DNA of 33,531 nucleotides from NCBI GenBank assembly GCA_031259965.1, contig JAIRKT010000103.1, forward strand, positions 1 to 33,531, written 5' to 3'. The notes under the pieces are model-generated. The model had not been told where the DNA came from and ran no database searches. It worked only from the letters and a program-made list of their open reading frames with translations. The DNA comes from Christensenellaceae bacterium. Lineage in GTDB: Bacteria; Bacillota; Clostridia; Christensenellales; DTU072. Every line of letters starts with the position of its first letter. Position 1 is the first letter of the stretch. Positions 20,801-28,162 of this stretch are shown here, piece by piece. A program made the translations under genes and the position numbers.

Positions 20801-23132
20801 AAGTTACATTGTTATCTAGCTGGTGAGAGTAGGAAATTGAAATAGTGTGCTCCTTGTTTTTAGCATAGGTTGCGTTAATTTGTTCATTAGTCAAATCAAT
20901 TATTGGTGAATTTAAAACCAATTCACATCGCAGCGTATGCGGTTTTTTATAGTCCCCTGTAAGAATATCACCAGGGAAAACTTCTATGTTCGTTTCAAAC
21001 ACATAGTATTTAACAGAAAACCCAGGATAGGCTTTAAAATAGTCTCCAGAGTTGTAATTGTTACTTTCAGATGACTCTAAGGGATATTTCCCTGTTTTTG
21101 CTAGGGCTTTGGCTTTTATGTAATAACCATCGATTCCAGGCACACTATCGTTGCTATCATCAGTTTCTGTGTATTGAATATAGGTTATGTAGATTAAAGC
21201 ATAAAGTTTACCATTTGCTTCACTAAGGGTATAGTCCTCATTTGTGCTAACAAAAGAATAGGAAGTGCCTATTTTCAAATGAGATATATCATCATAAAGA
21301 CAATCGAGATTTTCTGTGGAATTCGGTATGTCTGCAAAATACACATAAGATCCTGAAATATTAAAATCTAGTCCTCCTATAATTTGTGCATCCAAACTTA
21401 ATCTTATTTGTCCAGTTGATGTGTTTTTCAAAGCAATCCCATCTGTTTTGTTGTTTGCTATATAAACATTGTTTTGTATTGTGATCGTGCCAGTGCTAGA
21501 ATTTTCTACTGTGGGATTTGATGAATCTTTGCAGAGTAGTTGTCCGCCTTGTATGTTGATTAGACTTGGGGTTGAATTTTTAATTACACTTCCATCGGAC
21601 ATTTTGTTTTCAATAATGCCACCTGTCATTATGAATTCAACCACACCTGATGTGTTAATTGATACTTTGTCGACAGATGGGGTCGCCCCTGTGGAAACAT
21701 AACTATCAACCAATATAAGATAACTAGTTTGAGAAGAACCCCAATTTATTGCAGTCCCGCCTGCGTTTTGCAAAGTGCCGCCCAGTAGATAAAGGTTAGC
21801 GATTTTATTGTTGCTTTCTGTGGTTTCTACTACAGCACCTGTGGTTTTGCGTTCAATTATCCCACCTGTATGTAATATAACATCTGTATAGGCATTAGAG
21901 GTTGTAATGTTTGCGTTCAAATGGAAGTCTAAAATAGTAGCAGAATCTTGAATAACTAGAGTGCTTTTAGTAATAGAAGTGTCTGGACCTGATAAAAGGA
22001 TTGTAGAATGTTTAGGAGAAGCTTCTATAGCAGCACCGCTACTGCCATCGCCTATAGTCCCGCCAAAAAAACAAACATCAGCGGCGCCATTAATAACGAC
22101 CAATGAAGAATTTCGGTAAATTAGAGAATTATCAAGGCCTAGGATTGGGGCTGAGGCAGGACCTGTGCTTTTAAAATAATAATCACTCGAAATAGTTTCT
22201 TGACTTAAAACATAATTTTTACCAATACCTATATTAATATCGCTGTATATTGAATAAGGGAGGGCAGCAGAATTATCAGAAACTGAATTATATCCTGACA
22301 AAAGGGAATTCAGATTGTTTATGGGATTATCTAAATCATTTTCATCATAACTATCATTTGACGTTGGCTTTTTGTAATAACTTTCGTTGTCGAATTGAAA
22401 TGCTGATATTGTTTCGTAATCGCTACTCTGGTTTTGTGAATAATTGCTTAAAAGCGCGATGGAACCAGATAAAAAACAGCTCTTCCCAGCCATCAAAACT
22501 AAATTAAAATTACTTTTGTAAGGAACTGCGTATGTGCCAACAAAATAAATTGTAGGTGCGCTAGTTGTAGAATCATAGATAGGATAGTCTATATTATTGT
22601 AGTGTTCGTTCACTAAGATTCCCCATAGAATTTTATGAACCTCTGCGTTTTCTATATAGTGCGAAGGACTACTAATTACTTCCCCAGGCGAGGAGACCAT
22701 GCCATAAACAAACCAGCCATTCGAGTCACTGTCACCGTGGTTATAACTATCTTGAGTTGTTATTTGGGTGTTAGAGCGAGGGAGAATCACCGAAAAGGAT
22801 GCACCACTGTTTGTGCTGTATAAAAATCTAACGTACTGTCTTGTAGCAACGCCTACAGAACCTGTCATATCGGCCTTCAACTCTACTTTTAGAACATATT
22901 GATTTTTAGAAGGTAGAGGTTCGCGCTCAGGTATGGATATTTCTGTGTTATTTGCAGAAACCACAAAATCTGGGAGAGATAAAGACTCTTCCGCAAAGAT
23001 TTGATAGTTTGTTTCATTCAGATTTACATCAAGTGATAGAGCAATTAATGCAACAAAAAGTGAGATGAACAAAGCAACAAAAACTATGCGAGTTATTAAA
23101 AATGATTTTTTTTGCATGGTGGGTTTTACCAT
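11856..23132 (-). CDS. Giant (3758-aa) cell-surface protein: signal peptide, beta-helix-like N-terminus, Ig/YDG-like middle, long InlB B-repeat array, C-terminal TM anchor
   Basis: Single uninterrupted 11.3-kb ORF; N-terminal MVKPTMQKKSFLITRIVFVALFISLFVALIALS; many YAIW/YALW...GYxFxGW...FNxNGG repeats; C-terminal AWLIILIILIILVIIATIVFIILSRKKREDLWKN; no LPXTG seen. Confidence 0.93.
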   Translation of the reverse strand: MVKPTMQKKSFLITRIVFVALFISLFVALIALSLDVNLNETNYQIFAEESLSLPDFVVSANNTEISIPEREPLPSKNQYVLKVELKADMTGSVGVATRQYVRFLYSTNSGASFSVILPRSNTQITTQDSYNHGDSDSNGWFVYGMVSSPGEVISSPSHYIENAEVHKILWGILVNEHYNNIDYPIYDSTTSAPTIYFVGTYAVPYKSNFNLVLMAGKSCFLSGSIALLSNYSQNQSSDYETISAFQFDNESYYKKPTSNDSYDENDLDNPINNLNSLLSGYNSVSDNSAALPYSIYSDINIGIGKNYVLSQETISSDYYFKSTGPASAPILGLDNSLIYRNSSLVVINGAADVCFFGGTIGDGSSGAAIEASPKHSTILLSGPDTSITKSTLVIQDSATILDFHLNANITTSNAYTDVILHTGGIIERKTTGAVVETTESNNKIANLYLLGGTLQNAGGTAINWGSSQTSYLILVDSYVSTGATPSVDKVSINTSGVVEFIMTGGIIENKMSDGSVIKNSTPSLINIQGGQLLCKDSSNPTVENSSTGTITIQNNVYIANNKTDGIALKNTSTGQIRLSLDAQIIGGLDFNISGSYVYFADIPNSTENLDCLYDDISHLKIGTSYSFVSTNEDYTLSEANGKLYALIYITYIQYTETDDSNDSVPGIDGYYIKAKALAKTGKYPLESSESNNYNSGDYFKAYPGFSVKYYVFETNIEVFPGDILTGDYKKPHTLRCELVLNSPIIDLTNEQINATYAKNKEHTISISYSHQLDNNVTYLSDWSVDKTKTGLSYTKIDGLAPNQTSLKFSNVIDSGYYRHTLITSIAKYGIEHKTSPIDSYFDVTINKQTVPINNILLRFQNTADSFSTELPSVITKGISLQAEFQITDSNSTSLDESAPALDFVAAYRNNVFANNDGTNGIAELTITFSDNYIVGMGGALYQSIVTKTFEIIARKVVSIAVTYFDFTFATSHYKRTYNAFEEIDIYGIALIATYNDGSISQVLRDHYEIQYLRSNGEGSLEHTPNTDCFFAYSESQSVLFLYEGLSVIFAGEETPGDSQNPPSVNDYNLHVTQLETGVYVSLPMDESLYTNNHLTNFAYNPNQIQGVWNFSPSSLITTALSDYAWTFTPTDNVNYKTASDTIKVDAVDVSTINISLERDGLYYFSAFQRFNPLTYKVLLNYSDTTTSDVTFASDIIYYHGSQKGTNDIISDVASWDLETVEAAINSTFLTGDTVFVVRYIPWDNTYGEFGPPYFAVFRLDGPVSKIILDVTPNIPASVYIDTPFASFATQNILQHGILSWYLNSEPVLYPLQGYHQYTYSFAPNDNANYESSIGMVWIDAAPVMLEKIEVENSPSIIRTAGTTKPTLDDLFAAGLVVVVYYNDPSKNTTYNNKSSDFSAFSLDYTNPDASDFIASDEYLVLSFIEDGITKTHKIPVKITKKTIYTQLNENLPASDSIVNYDPSITYEISVISNPATPYFLYTKVTQNEYEITDSDSRLMRGLLNSRSYYVKTNLSATNNSIYNAGTYNLLIVFDANLDYYNQPDDILYNLTINELTIEASAFNLIFSEPTPQSPVSELWNNDYWFNGNLPSIVVDPTSSAKAVIESGFFSWLQDDIPVETLKFMGVTSGASIVYTWVWNKPNYTTTTGTVTLKIYTNDITSISAGYNGDPYIYHPLDTIHLVSDGIIVTATYRDGQTRALSESQIKATYNNANSSDPDEFRLYGDHTKVTLTLISDPAISCILDITMEKNNYFPSTFEEVKLTVKDGTSYSVSATINDSNLSAKYYVFAGSLTGAKPSDADVLTIDSNTSNISNLTPEYYGYYIPFTPINAAGTYKVLAHFIPSALTARNYNPPQDLVSKCFVLTEVIIATNGYNAYYNVEFQYASTQTDKISQNLSYALRAYYSNAQGGEVSVPGTFAFVKKYFDIASVWISYHGEYVEPTPVAYNVVFTPDNTEQFAKAYYSLEINVLNIDDEDPFNIVTCFNYNLFPDELSSITRYAGDSVLDFLKTVLNNPYFTPDPDPDQTIFTLVTPTYFIVNYPIGPDYPTYGIDLNVWPAGSLLDFRNVLNDTSNFKLLTQTFYIPDPSDENQINTIHFEYMYNGFKLTGFFDISYVQVKNLADYITVSDSQSKDYDGNSFELNIVGSIEGDIITYKTEASEYQSDLSSLFSDMSAVGIYTFVINIERNNYIKLNKTITFEVYSNITFDMSSATGATFVNDSSTYTTKAPAKGSSGYDNLTTSIHLPDYYEPLGWYYVKDGKEVLLFKFNGGTLTPWVDMPSTIVYLKWRYVQYTITFDIGISADFTGTKPSSTKPYNSYLLLTDESGSWECPEIQGLHIVGWLSSLGEHYTLDAITNSYNLLVTKNDTLRAIWASVVFKIEFVLDENTSTFVKIGYGELADFYPLTLEQLLQATGLTSESISQLKSSILTGWTAESGYFTSSNFSFSTKISTTPLGVVQDSVIKFFPVWDTKIFEITLNSNYPSSNSKTVINHTYGDGSSALTKEVEFSRTGYLFVGWSDTSAGTIVFKTGDSPDYAGNLVSVDPENPSLFKLNLYAIWKPITYYIRYFSDSSQKAIDDERSFNYDTFYNLKALLFNKSGYSFLGWTLDSEKTSADYYDNDTVSNLTNINDSVVNIYALWSPIKYSIQFNANGGVDSQGLMEDKIYLKFDETIALIKNSYTRRGYYFYGWTINQESDELLYADSALVKNLTTLDESTVTLYAIWKLTKFVITWNPPVGAVGYMESATLTIEESWPKNGYLKNGYTFVSYSIAPEEIPSFAEESDLLQTMISANLADTNNEFVYLEVIIEFAPIRYSVKYVEIENTTKEQFVDYDEHATLLEVDNSRVGYSFKYWSLSPESTGEPLSEIYNLTDKVQTIYIYALWTPYKYTVSFNSDGGNNIDPITFTYDEYSNLPEATKENFIFTGWVDADLNHYSAGYYKNLVSNPSSDNTSSISLSAQWITKGNPGVQYISNGGSGQMQNTTGSAATMVTLTANSFTRYGYNFKGWGLSSASSSVSYQDGTQILLEDNLITLFAIWEALTFTLSIDKNGGTTEFDDPSQLVFASAYQINAPKKTGYVFVGYYLNNSEIRFALSGTFLNADLQTVTLSARYQPIEYSIVFNPNGGKGSIAPQEFYYDEIKNITKTTSLITKTGSYFAFWSYGEYNTILDGASVSNLTTIDREVITLTANWFLNPYSVEFHSNYGDDSTTYQNLTYSIPANLDINPFERTGYSFSRWTLNSDGSGAWYDDEYSVVSLTYEFYGTIHLYANWTPNTYFVDYDSNGGSGTMSRDKFTYDETKALTKSVFLKEGHAFIGWSLTQNGNVFYQNSESVLNLSSTNEAVITLYALYKAGAYIVHYDKNDQNATGSMLNSIHEYGTINPLNKPAFEKTGYSIIGWSLLPGISNKVDYVIDYSKSQLTSKEEITLYAVWRINNYTLTFNTNGGSFVPQITANYGDPIFLPDEEELPLKPGFEFNGWFADTELTIPFDQLTMPAENLTIFAGWTNSNIYYELSFDSAGGSHIDARYGTYGTPITDVSTPTREGYTFIGWYLNETDTSEYIITTMPAKDIKLTARWKPAIFEISFVTYGGGTVPTIIEHFGSILELPSLSKPGYTFEGWYTDTGLTDKFENSTMPANLDTLFAKWSKNKITISFNTYGGTSISPIIITVGDLIPNETPKRDGYLFAGWYLNKELSIPLTDEFQPTSDTMLYASWVEFNEQSAQTPAWLIILIILIILVIIATIVFIILSRKKREDLWKN
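11990..16545 (-). repeat. About 19 diverged InlB B-type (Listeria-Bacteroides) repeats within the giant protein
   Basis: Recurring ~70-80-aa units from 'ITFDMSS' to 'ISFNTYGG...YASW', each starting with a YxIxF(N)xNGG strand and ending in (Y/F)A(I/L/V/N)W. Count made by eye. Confidence 0.85.
21370..22150 (-). other. Beta-helix-like repeat region near the N-terminus of the giant protein
   Basis: Successive short rungs such as TGGIIERKTTGAVVET, LLGGTLQNAGGTAINW, MTGGIIENKMSDGSVIKN, IQGGQLLCKDSSNPTVEN, suggestive of a right-handed beta-helix. Confidence 0.45.
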
Positions 23133-23343
23133 AACAACTCTTCTAATTTGCTTTGCGCAAACGAAGTTGAAATTTGAGTTTTTTATTGTTTTAACATAGT
23201 TTAAATAGCAAAGAATGTTAAATGCTGAAAAGCACCAAAAAAACTGTGGGTTGTGATGGATGGTTACGATTAGTTAACGCATCGATAAAACGAATGTGTA
23301 AACAAATTAGGGAAATGTTAACTCATTTATATAGATACTCTTA

Positions 23344-23373
23344 ATTATACATATTTAGGTGTGCAATTGTCAA
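23344..23373 (-). promoter_or_regulatory. σA-type promoter for the giant operon: TTGACA-N18-TATAAT
   Basis: Reverse complement reads TTGACA ATTGCACACCTAAATATG TATAAT; gives a ~205-nt leader to the ATG at 23132. Confidence 0.7.
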
Positions 23374-23442
23374 TAATTAACAAAGTTTAAAGTATTTTTA
23401 TAAAAAAAATAAGAGGATTTATGATTAAAAATATTTCAAAAG

Positions 23443-23475
23443 GCAGTCAGGTGTGTAATATTTAAGTCTGACTGC
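23443..23475. promoter_or_regulatory. Inverted repeat GCAGTCAG-N17-CTGACTGC in the divergent intergenic region; possible operator or hairpin
   Basis: Perfect 8-bp arms at 23443-23450 and 23468-23475. Confidence 0.5.
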
Positions 23476-23569
23476 TGATTGAAACAAGGTGTAAAGAATC
23501 ACTGCAATAGGCGATATGTTTAATAAAACCAAATAAAAAGGTTTTATCAAAGCAAATAAAAAGTTTTTG

Positions 23570-23598
23570 TTTACAAAACCGATAAAATATTATATAAT
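23570..23598 (+). promoter_or_regulatory. σA-type promoter TTTACA-N17-TATAAT upstream of the LRR lipoprotein
   Basis: TTTACA at 23570-23575, TATAAT at 23593-23598, 17-nt spacer. Confidence 0.65.
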
Positions 23599-23713
23599 AT
23601 ATAAGCACTCTTAAATTTTACATTTTTAAATGTCAAATGTGAGAGATTATCAACAGATGAGTTGATGAATTATAAGCATAATGAGTCGGTATCCGATTTT
23701 TGTTGAGGGTATA

Positions 23714-25381
23714 ATGAAAAAAATGCTCATCATCTCCTTATTCTCTGCTTTAATTGTACTTCTTTTTGCGTGTGCATCTTCTGGGTCCTCTGCCTACAAA
23801 GTTGAATTTGCAGTGGACGATGGTTCACCTGTAGAAGCCGTTGTAACGGATCGAATTGGTGAGGCCCCAGTCTCAACGCGAGAGAACTATATTTTAGTAG
23901 GATGGTATCTAGATGAAGAAATGAATTATAAGGCTGAATTTCCACTTGCAATTTTGGGTGATACTATTCTTTATGCGAAATGGGAATCGTCTTTTTCAAT
24001 AACATATCGTGTAGATAGTGCAGTTTACAAAATTGAGTATTATGTAGCTGGTGCAACAGTCACGAAAATTCCTGATCCTGTCATGCAAGGACGGCGTTTT
24101 AATGGTTGGGATAGTGATATACCAGCACAAATGCCAGCACAACATATAACAATAGGCGGCACATTCACAGCTGAGAGCTACAAAATATGTTTTGAAACCG
24201 CATCAGATGTTAGTTATTCATCTGGTATAGTTGGTTTATACCCAACAACAGATAATGGAGAGCACGTTGAATACCCATATATAACGGTCATGTATGGATA
24301 TGCTGATTATATAGAGGATCTAAAGGAAGTAGAACCTACACGCACAGGCTATGATTTTGATGGTTGGAGCTATTATGATGCTGAAAAACATGAAAGGGTG
24401 GATTTTGAAGCAATTGGTGCATGGGCAATAGCTAGTAATGTTCTATTAAGACCAAAATGGGTTCAGTATGGCACACAAGGATTGCAATTTTCAAAGGTAC
24501 CTCATGATGATCGCGATGTTCTGATGGTATCCTCCTATAGTGGAAGATTCGAAAGAGTTATTATTCCAGCTGAACACGAAGGCAAAAAGGTTGTTAAAAT
24601 TGCTGCGGGTGCTTTTTCGGGAGCAACAAACATAACAAATTTAACAATACCTGATACGATTACTGAAATAGGAGAAAACGCCTTTTTCGGTTGTGTAAAT
24701 ATTGTCGACATAAATCTTCCAGATTCTGTTACAGCAATAGGGAAAGGTGCTTTTTCTGGTTGTGAATCAATAATTACAATAACGCTACCAAAAGCGATAA
24801 CTGCAATACAGGCTTTAACATTTGCTGGTTGTTTGTCACTTAGAAAGGTTGAATTTCCGAAATCATCTGGATTCATAAGAATTGACGACCAGGCATTTCA
24901 GAACTGTAGTCTTTTATTTGATTTTGTTTTACCGGAATCTCTAAAAACTATAGGCAAGTATGCATTTGAAAATTGTAGTTCTATAAATAGTTTGCAAGGT
25001 ATAGTTAATTCACAGATATATGAGATCGGTGATTTTGCGTTTAGAGGTTGCACTTCTTTAGATAGAGTCACTCTACCAAACACACTGAGATCTATAGGAC
25101 AGGAAGCTTTCAAAGATTGTGAAAGAATAATTCAAGTTGGAATACAAGAGAATCTGCTCAGTATAGGTGCTGGAGCATTTCAAAACTGCAAAAACCTTCA
25201 ACGACTGTCGATACCCAGAACAGTTACTTCTTTGGGGAGTGCTATATTTTTAAATTGCAGTACATTGATATATGTAGCTACACCAAATCAGGTTAACTGG
25301 CCTACAGGATGGGCAGATGACTGGAATTTAGCTAATAGTGAAACAGGCGCAATACACGAACTAAGCGAACTGCAAGTCTAA
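23714..25381 (+). CDS. Surface lipoprotein with N-terminal InlB-type repeats and BspA-type (LRR_5) leucine-rich repeats
   Basis: Start placed at 23714 (GAGGG upstream). Lipobox LLFACASSG; YKVEFAVDDGSP...GWYLDEEMNY...YAKW; repeated IxxxAFxGCxxLxxVxLPxxLxxIGxxAFxxC units. Confidence 0.88.
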   Translation: MKKMLIISLFSALIVLLFACASSGSSAYKVEFAVDDGSPVEAVVTDRIGEAPVSTRENYILVGWYLDEEMNYKAEFPLAILGDTILYAKWESSFSITYRVDSAVYKIEYYVAGATVTKIPDPVMQGRRFNGWDSDIPAQMPAQHITIGGTFTAESYKICFETASDVSYSSGIVGLYPTTDNGEHVEYPYITVMYGYADYIEDLKEVEPTRTGYDFDGWSYYDAEKHERVDFEAIGAWAIASNVLLRPKWVQYGTQGLQFSKVPHDDRDVLMVSSYSGRFERVIIPAEHEGKKVVKIAAGAFSGATNITNLTIPDTITEIGENAFFGCVNIVDINLPDSVTAIGKGAFSGCESIITITLPKAITAIQALTFAGCLSLRKVEFPKSSGFIRIDDQAFQNCSLLFDFVLPESLKTIGKYAFENCSSINSLQGIVNSQIYEIGDFAFRGCTSLDRVTLPNTLRSIGQEAFKDCERIIQVGIQENLLSIGAGAFQNCKNLQRLSIPRTVTSLGSAIFLNCSTLIYVATPNQVNWPTGWADDWNLANSETGAIHELSELQV

Positions 25382-25406
25382 ATTTGATTGTAATATTTCA
25401 TGTATC

Positions 25407-25442
25407 AAAACCTCCTCAAATCACAAAATTTGAGGAGGTTTT
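25407..25442. terminator. Rho-independent terminator, likely bidirectional
   Basis: Perfect 15-bp stem AAAACCTCCTCAAAT / ATTTGAGGAGGTTTT with a 6-nt loop, 25 nt downstream of the lipoprotein stop. Confidence 0.88.
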
Positions 25443-25526
25443 ATAATGCGATAAAAACGATCTAAAATACTACACAATTAAAAAACCAACAAAAACTTTT
25501 AGTTTTTATTACTATAACTAGTAAAT

Positions 25527-25556
25527 TTGACTTAAGTTATAAAAAAAATGTATAAT
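25527..25556 (+). promoter_or_regulatory. σA-type promoter TTGACT-N18-TATAAT
   Basis: TTGACT 25527-25532, TATAAT 25551-25556, 45 nt upstream of the ATG at 25601. Confidence 0.65.
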
Positions 25557-25600
25557 AAAGTGTCTAAAAATTTTTTGGTCTACGTGTATAAGGAAAAAAC

Positions 25601-26428
25601 ATGAAATTTGATATTGATATAGTGGGCAAGATCGGTTCTATGGCGCTAATTAACAAATCTGGAAATGATTTAGATTACAATATATTATCGAGCATATCGC
25701 GTGAATTAAAACCAGGTATTGTTTGGATTACATCTGGCGCAGTTGAAATAGGCAGACTAGATTATATCAAAAGAATGGATGGCTGTGAGATTACTGGCGC
25801 GGATGATGACATTAAGACTGATTATGCGGCGCAAGGACAGATAATATTACTAGAGACATATAGAAGATTTATAAAAAGTTCTTATTCCCTAAGACAGTTT
25901 TTAGTAGAACATCAGCATTTTAACGATCCTGAAAAACGATTACATCTAAAAAACGCATTGCTAAGATGTCCTGCACAAAATGCTATACCTATTATCAATT
26001 ATAATGATCCTGTGAGCACAACAGAGAACAGAAAGATGGAAATCAAAGCCTTTCTAGTTAAGAATGGAAGAGCGGCTGAATGTGTTGATAATGATGAAAC
26101 AGCCTCAGAGATAGCGTGTTTACTTAAACCCAAATGCTTGATTCTTTTAACTAGCGTTGATGGTATATTCAAAGATATTTCTGACAAAGCAACTCTGGTA
26201 AGGGAAATTTCAGGTAAAGACATAGACGAGGTTATTAAAAATATAGAATACTATCAGGCATTCTGCAGAGGAAGCAGCAGACCAGGTGCAAATGGTGCTG
26301 GATACAAGTTAGAATTTGTTAAAGAACCCATTAAGTTGGGAACGACTGTTTACATTGCTAATAGTGCTTATACTATAACAGATATTCTAAGTGGGATTGC
26401 ACCCTCTACAATTATCAAGGTACGCTAA
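25601..26428 (+). CDS. Amino-acid-kinase family protein, glutamate 5-kinase-like, lacking a PUA domain
   Basis: VGKIGSMAL, ITSGAVEIGR, NAIPIINYNDPV, VDNDETASEIACL, LILLTSVDGIF, GANGAGYKLEF. These match ProB-type AAK motifs; the ORF is only 275 aa. Confidence 0.75.
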   Translation: MKFDIDIVGKIGSMALINKSGNDLDYNILSSISRELKPGIVWITSGAVEIGRLDYIKRMDGCEITGADDDIKTDYAAQGQIILLETYRRFIKSSYSLRQFLVEHQHFNDPEKRLHLKNALLRCPAQNAIPIINYNDPVSTTENRKMEIKAFLVKNGRAAECVDNDETASEIACLLKPKCLILLTSVDGIFKDISDKATLVREISGKDIDEVIKNIEYYQAFCRGSSRPGANGAGYKLEFVKEPIKLGTTVYIANSAYTITDILSGIAPSTIIKVR

Positions 26429-28162
26429 ATGATTGATAAAGAACTAATTAAATTAGTCAATGGAAGTTCTAAACTAATCATAAAATGCACATTACTAAAT
26501 TTGCTGGCTCTTATTGCCAATGTGTGTATCACTGCGGGCATATGCTTAGCTATCAGCATAACAATTTCAAGAAACACCGATGAAACGGATTTAGGTTGGT
26601 ATATTTTACCATTTAATGCAATAATAGGCGGGATAGTTTTGAGATATTTAGCTTCTCTAATCAGTGGAAAAAAGAGAGCAATGCTGGGAGCTATGGTGAA
26701 AAAGGATTTAAGAGATCGTTTGGTTTTTAAATTGCTAGAGCTGGAGGGTATGGTTGAGGAGCAAATAGGAGCAGCAGGTATCACACAAATCTCGATTGAA
26801 GGGATAGAGCAACTCGATTTGTATTTTACAAATTATATCCCACAGTTTTTCTTTGCAATGGCCTCACCCATTATTCTTTTTATAATATGTGCCGCTATAG
26901 AAATTGGCACGGCCCTAATATTACTAGCTTGTTTGCCAGTAATACCAATTGCAATCATATTTACATCTAAATATGCGAAAAAGGTCTTTGCAAAGTACTG
27001 GGGCAAATACATAACAATGGGTGATGGGTTTTTGGATGCTTTGCAAGGGCTTCGAGAACTAAAAATGTTTATGGCAGATGATGTGGGCGCTAAGAAGCTT
27101 GCAAACAACGCAGATGAATTCAGGAAAGTAACAATGAAAGTATTAATTATGCAACTAGCATCTATTACTATCATGGATTTAGTTGCTTTTGGAGGTGCAG
27201 GATTAGGTATTGCTAGAGCAGTTATTGAGGCAGAGGGCGGACTAAATCCAGTTCATCTGTTCTTTCTGATATTGTTAGCGGCTGAGTTTTTTCTGCCACT
27301 AAGAGCATTAGGGAGTGCGTTTCATGTTGCAATGAATGGGGCCTCAGCGGGCAAAAAGATTTTAACAATATTAAAACTTGTTTCTCCTCATAGAGGGACA
27401 TCGGAATTTGGGAATATGCCCATAAATTTAAAAGATGTCTCGTTCTCGTATAACAACAGTAGAGAAATTCTAAAGAAAATAAATTTGCTAATCCCCAGCA
27501 GATCTATAATTGCATTAACTGGCGAATCTGGCTCAGGCAAAACAACACTTTCTAAAATAATGCTGGGACAAATTTTGCCAACCTCTGGTGAAATTATAAT
27601 AGGGGACAAAAACATTGCAGAGATTACAAGGGAGAGTCTTTATAAAAATGCGGCAATAACAGGAGAAAGTTCCTATATTTTTAACGAATCAATATTCTAC
27701 AATTTTAAACTAGCAAAACCAGATGTTACAGAAAATGAAATTTGGGAGGCATTAAAAAAAGTCCAATTATATGAGTTTGTTAAAAAAAATGGTGGCCTTG
27801 GGAAAAGCATATATGAGGGCGCTTCTAATCTCTCGGGTGGTGAAAAACAGCGCTTGGCCCTGGCTATAAATTTGACACTTAAAAAACAGTTATACATATT
27901 TGATGAGGCGACAAGTGCAATTGATAAAGAAAGCGAAAAGATAATTATAGAAAACATATTAGCGCTCAAGCGGTTTGCTAGTGTGGTTTTAATAACACAC
28001 AGATTAATAAACACAGAATTTGCTGATTATATATATCACATAAAACAAGGTGTTTTAGTAGAATCTGGTTCATATAAGGAATTAATTTCTAAAAATGGCG
28101 AATATGCTAGTTTGTATAATAAACAAACAGCACTCCAGAATGGAGGTGCTGCAAATGCATAG
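26429..28162 (+). CDS. ABC exporter half-transporter, CydD-like (TMD-NBD)
   Basis: GIEQLDLYFTNYIPQFFFA (CydD-like), GESGSGKTTLSK Walker A, LSGGEKQRLALA signature, LYIFDEATSAID Walker B. Starts directly after the preceding stop (TAAATG). Confidence 0.85.
   Translation: MIDKELIKLVNGSSKLIIKCTLLNLLALIANVCITAGICLAISITISRNTDETDLGWYILPFNAIIGGIVLRYLASLISGKKRAMLGAMVKKDLRDRLVFKLLELEGMVEEQIGAAGITQISIEGIEQLDLYFTNYIPQFFFAMASPIILFIICAAIEIGTALILLACLPVIPIAIIFTSKYAKKVFAKYWGKYITMGDGFLDALQGLRELKMFMADDVGAKKLANNADEFRKVTMKVLIMQLASITIMDLVAFGGAGLGIARAVIEAEGGLNPVHLFFLILLAAEFFLPLRALGSAFHVAMNGASAGKKILTILKLVSPHRGTSEFGNMPINLKDVSFSYNNSREILKKINLLIPSRSIIALTGESGSGKTTLSKIMLGQILPTSGEIIIGDKNIAEITRESLYKNAAITGESSYIFNESIFYNFKLAKPDVTENEIWEALKKVQLYEFVKKNGGLGKSIYEGASNLSGGEKQRLALAINLTLKKQLYIFDEATSAIDKESEKIIIENILALKRFASVVLITHRLINTEFADYIYHIKQGVLVESGSYKELISKNGEYASLYNKQTALQNGGAANA

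Noticed and set aside
23133-23343. Known riboswitch or c-di-GMP aptamer in the giant operon leader
   Set aside because: No recognisable aptamer core motif by eye; kept only as an uncharacterised leader.
24535-24876. Minus-strand ORFs inside the LRR lipoprotein, ABC and secreted-protein genes (e.g. 24535-24876, 26425-26784, 26833-27174, 29546-29908, 32397-32639)
   Set aside because: Antisense to strong coding sequence; low-complexity composition typical of shadow frames.
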